DNA from: Desulfovibrio psychrotolerans
Lineage (GTDB): Bacteria; Desulfobacterota; Desulfovibrionia; Desulfovibrionales; Desulfovibrionaceae
DNA: 64,000 nucleotides
Direction of reading: 5' to 3'
Assembly (NCBI RefSeq): GCF_013340305.1
Contig: NZ_BLVP01000002.1
Coordinates: 283,857-347,856 of the forward strand
Position numbers and translations under genes: made by a program. This document shows, in pieces, positions 8,489 to 16,297 of this stretch. Below the pieces are notes generated by a model. The model searched no databases, was not told where the DNA came from, and was given only the letters and a program-made list of their open reading frames with translations. Each line of letters starts with the position of its first letter. The first letter of the stretch is position 1.

Positions 8489-8884
8489 GGGTGCTCCGTA
8501 CGGTTGTGTTACGAATTTTCGTTACGATTATTCGTAGTATACGAAATTTCGTAGCGTGTCCAGCCGGACGGGAAGCGCCGGAACGGGCACGGGGCGCGGG
8601 TTAGCGCACGGTGTTGCTTTTGGCACACCGTGTGCAAACGGAATAAGACAACAAACGGTCTTATGTCCGTGTGGTCCCTCGCTTCGCGGACTTTGATTCA
8701 GTCGCTTCATTTTGACAAGCCCCCTGAGATTCCCCTCTCAGGGGGCTTGTCCGTTTGGGATACACGGCAGGCGGACGACAGGAACGCAGTGGGGAGGCGA
8801 AAGCGGAAGATCAGGAGCGGGTTGCGTTCTGATATGCTCTGCCCTATGGTGCATGGAAGACTTGGGGGGAACGAGGGCGCTGTA
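8489..8884. other. Gene-poor gap with a 14-bp perfect hairpin
   Basis: This 396-base gap separates the divergent sigma-54 activator and HDOD genes. Besides the palindromes at 8510-8553 it contains CAAGCCCCCTGAGA (8716-8729) paired perfectly with its complement at 8736-8749 around a six-base loop. Neither side has a real T-run (TCCGTTT on the plus strand). An open frame runs upstream of ATG 8885 from 8630, but I see no domain in it and treat the region as leader or possible small RNA. Confidence 0.45.
8510..8553. promoter_or_regulatory. Three consecutive TACGA-N4-TCGTA palindromes
   Basis: Sites at 8510-8523 (one mismatch), 8523-8536 and 8540-8553 all follow TACGA-N4-TCGTA; the last, TACGAAATTTCGTA, is a perfect 14-base palindrome. 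They form an AT-rich island 22-65 bases upstream of the sigma-54 activator start. Repetition of the same symmetric site suggests cooperative binding of a dimeric regulator, possibly the activator itself. Confidence 0.7.
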
Positions 8885-9988
8885 ATGGAAGAGTGCGTAT
8901 TTGCCTACGGCAAGGCGGAGACGGAACAGGCGGAAAGGATACTGACGGAACGGTTCAGGCATGCAGGCACAGAACATCCGTTGCTGGCTTGGCTGTATGA
9001 TGAGGCACGGCTCCGGCTGCTGCCGGTGTGCGGGTGTGACGCATGCGCACCGGAAGCGGTGAATCCGCTGCGGTCCAGAGAGGTGTTGCCCAAGCTGGTG
9101 TCGCCCCCGGCGATTCCCGCCGGAGAGGAATCCTTTGAAGTCATTGCCGCAAGCGTGAAGCTGCCTGCCATGCCGCAGGTATTTCACGAACTGCAGAGTC
9201 TTATCGAGCGCGACGATGTCACCGTGGATGAACTGGGCAGGGTGATCAGTCTGGACCCCAAGATGACCAGTTCCATTCTGCGGCTGGTGAACAGCGCCCT
9301 GTTCAGCTTCCGTTCCTCCATTGACACGGTGTCGCGGGCGGTGGCGGTGCTGGGAACGCGGCAGATTTCCACCCTTGCGCTGGGGACGCTCATGCTCGGG
9401 CTGTTCAGGGAGCGGCCGCCGGAATGCATCAATCTGGATGTGTTCTGGAAGCACTCCATAGCCACGGGCATGACCGCCCGGAGCATTGCCCGTATTGCGG
9501 GAAGTGAAAACCCTGAAAAATACTTCGTTGCGGGATTGCTGCACGACATGGGGTGGCTGGCGCTGTGCTGCACCCATCCCGGCATGGCGCAGCAGGTGCT
9601 GGACGTGGTGGAGACGCGGCGGTGCACTTTTCCTGAAGCGGAGCGGTATGTTATGGGATTTGACCATGCCCGGCTGGGGGGCAGGATATTTGAGAAATGG
9701 AATTTTCCCCCCAATCTGGTGGCTGCGGTACTGCACCACCATGCGCCTTCGCGCTGCACGGAGCATGATGAGCCTGCCATAGTGCATGTGGCGGATACGG
9801 TGGTGAAGTCGCTGGGGCTTGGGGCGGTGGCGGATGCCCGCGTGCTGCCGCTGGACCATGCCGTCTGGGATAAGCTGGGCATGGAGCCGCAGGCGCTTGG
9901 CGGAGTTCTGGCATCGCTGGAAGGAGAGCTTGATCAGGTCTGCCGTGCCCTGCTCATGCCTGACGCAGGGATGCCAGCACGGACGTGA
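8885..9988 (+). CDS. HDOD-domain protein
   Basis: Signal-output protein of the HDOD family, whose members lack the HD phosphohydrolase ligands and act in regulatory circuits. Residues about 84-290 carry the HDOD pattern: LPAMPQVFHEL, then SLDPKMTSSILRLVNSALF, then AVAVLGTRQISTLAL, and later FVAGLLHDMGWLAL. The first 60 residues include a small Cys cluster (C49, C51, C54) and no recognised domain. I chose ATG 8885, which has GAGGG upstream; an in-frame extension to 8630 lacks family resemblance. The 3' end overlaps the convergent PLP enzyme gene by 35 bases. Confidence 0.8.
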   Translation: MEECVFAYGKAETEQAERILTERFRHAGTEHPLLAWLYDEARLRLLPVCGCDACAPEAVNPLRSREVLPKLVSPPAIPAGEESFEVIAASVKLPAMPQVFHELQSLIERDDVTVDELGRVISLDPKMTSSILRLVNSALFSFRSSIDTVSRAVAVLGTRQISTLALGTLMLGLFRERPPECINLDVFWKHSIATGMTARSIARIAGSENPEKYFVAGLLHDMGWLALCCTHPGMAQQVLDVVETRRCTFPEAERYVMGFDHARLGGRIFEKWNFPPNLVAAVLHHHAPSRCTEHDEPAIVHVADTVVKSLGLGAVADARVLPLDHAVWDKLGMEPQALGGVLASLEGELDQVCRALLMPDAGMPART

Positions 9989-11123
9989 GCTGCTGCCACG
10001 CCGCCTGCTCGCGTACCTGCATACGCAGGAAGCCGGGAGGCATGCCGGGAATGTTGTCGCACACCCGCACCAGAATGGCGTGTTCCAGCAGCCCGGCATA
10101 GACTTCCGCCGTCTGACCGGGGTGCCGAAGCCGTGCCGTGATGAAGTTGACTCCCTGAAAAATCCTGTCTTCCATGAACATGCCCGTTGCCGTAAGGGCG
10201 GCTGCAAAGGCTGCACGTTCGCGGCGCATGTCCTTCAGACGCGCCCGGTAAGCGGGCAGAGTCTTTTGTTCATCCATGAACGCCAGCCCTGCCTGTTCCG
10301 CAAAGGCGGACACTGTCCACGGTGTTTTGCCTTCTTCCAGCCGCCGTGTGAGTGATTCCGAGCTTACGGAATACCCCAGCCGTACCCCTGTGCAGTAGAA
10401 GAACTTGGTGAAGCTCTGCACCGTGACAAGCTCTGTGTGTGGGGGCAGCAAGGGGCTGTAGGCGGCATGGCGGTTGGCTGCGTATTCGGGCAGTCCCCAG
10501 AGAAATTCGGCGTAGGTGTTGTCTACAACCACGGTCCGGGCGCGTACGGCTCCCAGAATATCCGCCATATTTTCATAAGTGACGCAGGCGGGATTGTTGG
10601 GCGAGCAGATGATTGCCATATCCGCCGGATGCTCCGCCAGCAGGGCAAGTTCGCGGGGGGTGCAGGCAAAACCGTGTTCTTCCCGGCAGGGGATGAGGGT
10701 GTATTCCACGCCGAACGCCTCGCACGCCCGCACGTATTCCGAAAAGATGGGAGCCAGCAGCACGGCGGTGCGCGGGCGAAGCTGCTGCACGGTCAGAAAG
10801 ATATTCTCGGAGGAGCCGTTGCCTACCAGGACGGACGCCGGGGAAACCTGTTCATGCTTTGCGAGCCGGTCCCGCAAGGCGGAACACCAGGTGTCCGGGT
10901 AGTGCCGGTAGGAGTAGGGAATGGCTTCCAGAATGGCGCGTGTGAGATCGTCGCACAGGGAATTGGCGTTGCTGGAAAAATCGAGAATGGCGTCCGGGGA
11001 AACGCCGAGGCGGCGGGCCAGCCGGTACACCTCGCCGCCATGTGCGCCCTGCGCTTCCTGAGGAACGCTGCTGCCGGCGGTGGTATGGAGGTCTGGTGTT
11101 TTGTGGGGCCGGTTGTCTGCCAT
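9954..11123 (-). CDS. PLP-dependent aminotransferase-like enzyme (CobD/HisC type)
   Basis: Fold-type I PLP enzyme of 389 residues. The N-terminal HGGEVYRLARRLG and DFSSNANSL resemble threonine-phosphate decarboxylase CobD. The cofactor region has NPAC, D201 in VVVDNTYAEF, and the Schiff-base lysine K240 in SFTKFFYCTGVRLGY; histidinol-phosphate aminotransferase is the alternative. It is the last gene of an apparent larB-glycosyltransferase-glycosyltransferase operon, 78 bases after the previous gene, and there are no cobalamin genes nearby, so the CobD role in cobinamide synthesis is not supported by context. GGAGA lies 8 bases before the ATG. Confidence 0.7.
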   Translation of the reverse strand: MADNRPHKTPDLHTTAGSSVPQEAQGAHGGEVYRLARRLGVSPDAILDFSSNANSLCDDLTRAILEAIPYSYRHYPDTWCSALRDRLAKHEQVSPASVLVGNGSSENIFLTVQQLRPRTAVLLAPIFSEYVRACEAFGVEYTLIPCREEHGFACTPRELALLAEHPADMAIICSPNNPACVTYENMADILGAVRARTVVVDNTYAEFLWGLPEYAANRHAAYSPLLPPHTELVTVQSFTKFFYCTGVRLGYSVSSESLTRRLEEGKTPWTVSAFAEQAGLAFMDEQKTLPAYRARLKDMRRERAAFAAALTATGMFMEDRIFQGVNFITARLRHPGQTAEVYAGLLEHAILVRVCDNIPGMPPGFLRMQVREQAAWQQLTSVLASLRQA

Positions 11124-11201
11124 GCGCGAATCTCCGCTGTATGTGCCGTGCGGAACGGGTGAGGGGGCGTATTTCCGTTTTGTCTGCCGCAGCTTGTGCG
11201 G

Positions 11202-12284
11202 TTATTCCGGGAGCAGCTTTCGGGCTGCGAACAGGTTGCGGTAGATGGATTCCATGCTTTCTGCCCGGTTGGAGATGGAGAACAGTGGTGCGCGGGCTTT
11301 GCTGTTGGCGGCCCAGTGCTCCCGCGCCGTTGCGCTGCCGCGCATTTCTGCCATGGCCTGCGCCATGGCTTCCGGGGAATCCGGCGGAACCAGAATGCCG
11401 CAGTCGGCTAGCAGTTCGCCCACGCCGCCTACATCTGCAGCGACCGAAGGCAGGCCCATGCGGATGGCCTCCAGCAGCGTATTGGGCATGGACTCGGAGC
11501 GCGATGGCAGCACGAAGGCATCCATGATGTTCAGGTAGTCCGCCACATGTTCCGTGTGCTCAATCATGCGCACGTCGTTTTCCACTCCAAGCTCTGCGGC
11601 AAGGTCGCCCCACTGCGCGGGAGAGACGCCCACCATGACCAGTGAGGTATTGGGCAGGCGGGCTGCCGCGAAAGCCCGCAGGAGGATATCTGCGCCTTTG
11701 ACCGGATTGTTGCCCGCCACCGTGCCGAATATGAAGCGTGAATCCGGGATATGCAGCTGTTTTCGCATTTCCGTTGCAGGAGTGTGCGGAACCGTGCGTG
11801 CATCCGGGATGCCGTTATACACCACATGCAGCCGGGCACTGCCCACGCCGCACCGGGACAGCACGCGGGCGCAGGCCTGCGAATTGACGGCGAAGGCGCC
11901 GATGCCCGGCGACCAGTAGGGAAGAGGATTGCCCGGTTTGTAGACCACGCCCCGGTGGGCGACACAGACCACGCCGCGCGAACGCCACAAAAGACCCCAC
12001 CATGCTGCCTTTTTGACCGCCTTGTTGTGGAACGCATGGAACACGGCGGGAACGGGTTTGCCTGCGGCAGAGGGAAACGCCGCCTCGATGGCTGCGCGCC
12101 AATGGCGGGGGCGTTCTGGCAGGTCGGCCCATGTTATGGACGCATCCAGCGAGCGCAGGGTGGAGTCGGCGGGAGTGAAAAAGGTGAGCGTGTGCCCGCG
12201 CCGGATGAATTCCTGCGCCAGATACAGTGCCTGACGTGAGCCGCCGCTTTTGGTGCTTGAGGAGGTGCAGAAGATGATGTGCAT
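11202..12284 (-). CDS. Glycosyltransferase family 4-like protein
   Basis: Predicted GT-B glycosyltransferase of 360 residues that would transfer an NDP-sugar to a lipid or polysaccharide acceptor at the cytoplasmic face. The N-terminal half starts MHIIFCTSSSTKSGGSRQ, with the Gly-rich acceptor loop, and the C-terminal half carries FGTVAGNNPVKGADILLRA and the GT4 donor motif PSRSESMPNTLLEAIRMGLP. I start at ATG 12284, seven bases after the upstream glycosyltransferase stop; an in-frame extension back to 12509 only shadows that gene. Acceptor unknown. Confidence 0.82.
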   Translation of the reverse strand: MHIIFCTSSSTKSGGSRQALYLAQEFIRRGHTLTFFTPADSTLRSLDASITWADLPERPRHWRAAIEAAFPSAAGKPVPAVFHAFHNKAVKKAAWWGLLWRSRGVVCVAHRGVVYKPGNPLPYWSPGIGAFAVNSQACARVLSRCGVGSARLHVVYNGIPDARTVPHTPATEMRKQLHIPDSRFIFGTVAGNNPVKGADILLRAFAAARLPNTSLVMVGVSPAQWGDLAAELGVENDVRMIEHTEHVADYLNIMDAFVLPSRSESMPNTLLEAIRMGLPSVAADVGGVGELLADCGILVPPDSPEAMAQAMAEMRGSATAREHWAANSKARAPLFSISNRAESMESIYRNLFAARKLLPE

Positions 12285-12291
12285 GTGGTGG

Positions 12292-13395
12292 CTATCCGTT
12301 ATTCCGGGGCGGTGTGCCGCCCGGCACGAGGTCTGAGAAAAAAAGTTCCAGCTTGCGGGCCTGCACGTCCAGCGAGAAGTGATGCACGCATTGTTCCCAC
12401 GTAAGCCGCTTCCATTGCAGAACCGTCTCCGCCGGGGCGGTGAGGATGCGTTCCAGCACGGGGAAGAAGGCATCGGCCGCTTCATCGCTTGTTGCGGCAG
12501 TGTCTGCAACGAGAAATTCCGGCAGGACGGCGGGCCATACCTCGGCTATGCCGCCCACGTTGCGGGCCACCGGCACCAGACCTTCCGCCATGGCCTCCAG
12601 CAGGGTGTTGGGGAGCCCTTCGCTCAGGGAGGGCAGGGCGAAGATGTCTGCAGGGCGCAGGATGGAGCGCACGTCCTGCGTCCAGCCGTGCCATGTTATG
12701 CAGTCCGACAGGCCCAGTGAACGGGCCTGCGCGTGCAGGGCTTCCTGCGACTGGCCCGTGCCTGCCACATCCCAGTGGAAGGCGTGGCCCGCCGCCTTGA
12801 GCCGCGCAAGTGCGAGCATGAGTCCCGCATGGCCCTTGTCGGGCTTCAGCTGGCTGGTGGTGGCGATGCGCAGCGGCGATCCCATGCGGGCGGGCGGGGT
12901 ATCGGCAGGAATTTTTGCCGAGTGGATGACCGTGGTGTCCGCAGGGTTGATGAAGGGCAGGTTCTGCAGGAGTCCGTCGCGGTTGAAACGGCAGGGGCAG
13001 AGGTAGTGCGGGCGCAGCAGGTGGTGCAGGGCGCGTACCTTCCAGACGTTTTTCATGTCGCCGGGCAGGCCGATGCGCTGGATGAGCGGGATGCCGCACA
13101 GACGGGCGGCAATGCCTGCTGTGCGCAGGTCGCGGCCCACGTTGACCAGCACGGCCTGTGTGCCTTCCGTTCTGAAAAGATGCGCAAACCGGGCAATGGC
13201 AACGGGATTGTAGTCCGGCCCGAATTCCGTGGGGCGGGCGTCCAGCCCCAGCGACAGGGCGCGCTCGATGAACGGTCCCGGCCTGCCGAACACTGTGACG
13301 GAGTGTCCCAGCCCGCTCAGGGCGGAGGCGAATTCGAGGGTCCATGTCTTTACGCCGCCCCAGCTGCGGGTAGCGTTGAAGAAGGCGAGGCGCAT
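12292..13395 (-). CDS. Glycosyltransferase family 4-like protein
   Basis: Second GT-B enzyme of the pair, 367 residues. It begins MRLAFFNATRSWGGVKTW, with the Gly-rich loop of GT4 enzymes, and has the donor-site stretch PSLSEGLPNTLLEAMAEGLVP in the C-terminal half. The start follows the larB stop after three bases, and its stop is seven bases from the next glycosyltransferase, so the three genes are probably translated from one transcript. Domain order and the shared ExxxNTLLEA signature suggest duplication of one ancestral gene, though the two proteins are clearly diverged. Probable role is lipopolysaccharide or other surface glycan assembly (inference). Confidence 0.82.
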   Translation of the reverse strand: MRLAFFNATRSWGGVKTWTLEFASALSGLGHSVTVFGRPGPFIERALSLGLDARPTEFGPDYNPVAIARFAHLFRTEGTQAVLVNVGRDLRTAGIAARLCGIPLIQRIGLPGDMKNVWKVRALHHLLRPHYLCPCRFNRDGLLQNLPFINPADTTVIHSAKIPADTPPARMGSPLRIATTSQLKPDKGHAGLMLALARLKAAGHAFHWDVAGTGQSQEALHAQARSLGLSDCITWHGWTQDVRSILRPADIFALPSLSEGLPNTLLEAMAEGLVPVARNVGGIAEVWPAVLPEFLVADTAATSDEAADAFFPVLERILTAPAETVLQWKRLTWEQCVHHFSLDVQARKLELFFSDLVPGGTPPRNNG

Positions 13396-13398
13396 GGG

Positions 13399-14193
13399 CT
13401 ACTCTTGGCCTAGGGTGTTCAGGAGTTTGGCGGCGAACACTGCCGCTCCGTAGCCGTTGTCTATGTTCACCACACACAGGCCCGCCGCGCAGGAATTGAG
13501 CATGGCCAGCAGGGGGGCGATGCCGCCCGCGCCTGCGCCGTAGCCCACGGAGGTGGGAACGCCCACCACGGGGCTTCCGCACAGGCCCGCCACCACGCTG
13601 GGCAGCGCACCTTCCATACCTGCCACCACGATGTGCAGCCGCGCTGTGTGCAGGGCTTCCAGATGGGGGGCCAGACGGTGAAGACCCGCCACGCCTACGT
13701 CAGGGATAAGGCCCGCGTCAAGCCCGTAGAATTGCGCGGTGCCCAGTGCTTCCAGCGCCACGGGCATGTCTGCCGCGCCGCCGGTGACCACCAGAACATC
13801 GCCCTGCGCCTTGTAGGGCGGGGTAAGGCGCAGTTCCCTGCCCACGGAGAAAAGGCGGGCTTCCTTGTGGTAGTGCCCGTGGGGAACTTGCCGCAAAAGC
13901 AGTTCGCCCTGCGTTTCGGACACGCGTGTGACCAGAACGGGCGCGGGAGCGTGGTTCTTGTCCGTGCTGCCGGAATGCAGGCAGCGCACGGCGGCGAGCA
14001 GGCGCTCATCGCTCTTGCCTGTTGCCAGCACCGCCTCTCCCAGCCCGGTGCGCAGGGCGCGGTGGTGGTCTACGTGCACGCCGTTCAGCACCGCTTCGCT
14101 GGGGGCGGTTTTCAGCCGCATGGTTGCCTGTTCCGGCGAAAGATCGCCTGCGGCAACCAGCCGGAGGAGGTCTGTAAGGTCTTTGTGGAGCAT
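13399..14193 (-). CDS. larB: LarB-type nickel pincer cofactor biosynthesis protein
   Basis: LarB carboxylates and hydrolyses nicotinic acid adenine dinucleotide in the first step to the nickel-pincer nucleotide cofactor of lactate racemase and relatives. The C-terminal two thirds form the PurE-like core, recognisable in VVTGGAADMPVALEA, VVAGMEGALPSVVAGL, PVVGVPTSVGYGAG and NIDNGYGAA. The 264-residue length is normal. larC, larE and a LarA-type enzyme are not in the window. It is the first gene of a minus-strand operon that continues into two glycosyltransferases, an unusual partnership. Confidence 0.85.
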   Translation of the reverse strand: MLHKDLTDLLRLVAAGDLSPEQATMRLKTAPSEAVLNGVHVDHHRALRTGLGEAVLATGKSDERLLAAVRCLHSGSTDKNHAPAPVLVTRVSETQGELLLRQVPHGHYHKEARLFSVGRELRLTPPYKAQGDVLVVTGGAADMPVALEALGTAQFYGLDAGLIPDVGVAGLHRLAPHLEALHTARLHIVVAGMEGALPSVVAGLCGSPVVGVPTSVGYGAGAGGIAPLLAMLNSCAAGLCVVNIDNGYGAAVFAAKLLNTLGQE

Positions 14194-14365
14194 GGGGGGA
14201 GTCCTGTGTAGGCTGAACGGTTCCGGGCCGGTGCGGCAATCAGGCTGAAAGGCTACGGGAGCGCCCGGAGGAGGTCAATACCATGTTTTGCCAATTGCAG
14301 CATTTTGTGCCATGGTGCATGGCTGATTCTTGCGATTCTTTCCGCATGAGGTTATCAGGTAAGGC

Positions 14366-15880
14366 ATGTCACTGAGACGTATACTTTTTCTCGCCCCGGC
14401 GGCTTCCGTGACGCACATCTTTCCCCGGCTCAAGGAGGCGGGGTACGAGGTGGGGCTGGCGGAAAACCTTAAGGGCGCTTCCGCCTTCATCCGCAAGTCC
14501 GGGCCGGGGGTTATCTTCTCCCGTCCGCAGCTTCCCGGATACAAGGTGGAGGATCTGCTGGCCGTAAGCCAGGATGATCCGGCGTTTCCGCCCGTCATCG
14601 TATTCAGTGACAAAGGGTCTGTGGATGAGGCGGAGCGGTTTCTCGGCCTTGGCGCACATGACTACTGGCTGGAACCGCTGCTCTACGAGAAGGTTGTTGC
14701 CGCTGTGCCTTCCGCGCGCAAGGCCGCACCGGTGCCGCAGGCAACCACCCTTGGCGGGCGCAGGCCGCTGCCTGCCGAGCAGGGTGGCGGCGGGCTGAAT
14801 ATTATCGGCAGCAATCCTGTTATGCGCCGGGTGCTGGCCCTTGCGAGGCAGGTGGCACCTTCTCGCGCAACGGTGCTCATTTCCGGCGAATCGGGCACCG
14901 GCAAGGAAATGTTCTCCCGCTATCTGCACGCCTGCAGCGACAGGGCGCAAGGCCCGTTTGTGGCGGTGAACTGCGCCGCGCTGCCTGAGCATCTGCTGGA
15001 AAGCGAACTTTTTGGCCATGAGAAGGGCGCGTTTACGGGGGCCATAGCCCGCAAGCTGGGCAAGTTTGAGCTTGCCAGCGGCGGCACGTTGCTGCTGGAC
15101 GAAATTTCCGAGATGGATTTAGGGTTGCAGGCCAAACTGCTGCGCGTGCTGCAGGAGGGCGAGGTGGACCGGGTGGGCGGCACGGAGACCGTGAAGGTGG
15201 ACGTGCGCGTGCTGGCTACCACCAACAGGAATTTGGAGGACTGGGTCCGCGAGGGCAAGTTCCGGCAGGACCTGTTCTTCCGGCTGAACGTTATTCCCCT
15301 GCGCCTGCCCGCCCTGCGGGAGCGGGGGGAGGATGCGATAGAACTGGCCCGGTTCTTTGTGGATATGTATGTGCGGGAGTACGGGCTGGGCAGGTTGGAA
15401 TTTTCGCAGGAAGCACTGGACTGGCTGACGGAATATGACTGGCCGGGCAACGTGCGTGAATTGCAGAACCTGATGGAGCGCGCCTCGCTGCTGGCCGGTC
15501 GCGGGCCTGTCCGCAAGGAGCATTTTCTGCTCGACCCTGACAGCTGGCCCCTGTTTGCAGAGGACGACGGCGCGGGTGAGAGCGCAGACGGGGCAGAGGG
15601 CGGATATGCCTCTGCTGCGGCTTCGGGTGCTGCTGGCGGTATGCCGGGAGTGTCGGGTGTGTCGGGGGGGCTTGGGTCAGATGCTGCCGCAGGCGCGGGA
15701 GATGCCGTGTTCGGGCAGGCTGTAATTCCCCTGCACGAGATGGAGCGCATTATGATCCTGAAGGGGTTGGAGCTTACCTCCGGCAACAGGACGCAGGCTG
15801 CTGAAATTTTGGGTATTTCCGTACGTACGTTGCGGAACAAGCTGAATGAGTACAGGGGCGCGGGGCTGGATATCCCGTAG
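14366..15880 (+). CDS. Sigma-54 activator with degenerate receiver domain (FlrC/AtoC type)
   Basis: Enhancer-binding protein of 504 residues. Residues 1-115 have a receiver-like outline, but the acidic pair near residue 9 is LAPA, the phosphoacceptor position is occupied by S52 in VIFSRPQLPG, and the usual lysine before the last helix is Glu (LEP). The AAA+ domain is intact: GESGTGKE (174-181), GAFTGA (221-226), GGTLLLDEISEM. A Gly/Ala-rich linker of about 55 residues precedes the Fis-type HTH NRTQAAEILGISVRTLRNKL. AGGTAAGGC precedes ATG. It resembles flagellar FlrC-like activators, but no flagellar genes are nearby, so targets are open. Confidence 0.87.
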   Translation: MSLRRILFLAPAASVTHIFPRLKEAGYEVGLAENLKGASAFIRKSGPGVIFSRPQLPGYKVEDLLAVSQDDPAFPPVIVFSDKGSVDEAERFLGLGAHDYWLEPLLYEKVVAAVPSARKAAPVPQATTLGGRRPLPAEQGGGGLNIIGSNPVMRRVLALARQVAPSRATVLISGESGTGKEMFSRYLHACSDRAQGPFVAVNCAALPEHLLESELFGHEKGAFTGAIARKLGKFELASGGTLLLDEISEMDLGLQAKLLRVLQEGEVDRVGGTETVKVDVRVLATTNRNLEDWVREGKFRQDLFFRLNVIPLRLPALRERGEDAIELARFFVDMYVREYGLGRLEFSQEALDWLTEYDWPGNVRELQNLMERASLLAGRGPVRKEHFLLDPDSWPLFAEDDGAGESADGAEGGYASAAASGAAGGMPGVSGVSGGLGSDAAAGAGDAVFGQAVIPLHEMERIMILKGLELTSGNRTQAAEILGISVRTLRNKLNEYRGAGLDIP

Positions 15881-16297
15881 GACCAAGCCTTTGTGCGGCG
15901 GATGGAACGGGGGGCGCAGGCGCGGACGCAGCACGATGAGTCTTGCCGGGTGGTACCGGACCTTATCGGACCCGATAAGGGATGCGCCCTGTGCGGCGTG
16001 GCGAAGACCGCAGGCAAGGCGGCATGAGGGCGGCGGAGAGATGCCTGACGCAGGCAGGACAGGCTCCGGGCGCATGAGAGATGCGCGGGAGTCTGGTTTT
16101 TTGTAGCAAGCAAGCTGGCGGTGACGCCTCCGGCAGACCGGAGGACGGGTGTGGAATCGGCCGTCGGCAGATGGGTGGCGGAGCGTTGCAGCCGCCGCAA
16201 TCTTCCCCGTGCTGAACGCGTTTTACGGCAGTGCCTTTTCGCAAGGCAGCCGCATGGGCGCACCGTCCGCGAAACAGAATCAAGCAGGAAAAGCAGC
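15881..16297. other. 417-base gap upstream of aconitase
   Basis: No supported gene. A perfect 8-base inverted repeat CCTTATCG/CGATAAGG lies at 15961-15968 and 15973-15980 with a GACC loop and no T-run, and a 7-base one, CCTCCGG/CCGGAGG, at 16127-16133 and 16138-16144. Either may be an operator or part of the aconitase leader. No intrinsic terminator is clear after the sigma-54 activator gene. Confidence 0.35.

Noticed and set aside
14320..14345. Possible sigma-54 -24/-12 element TGGC...TTGC before the activator gene
   Set aside because: The distance between the GG and GC dinucleotides is one base too short for a sigma-54 promoter.
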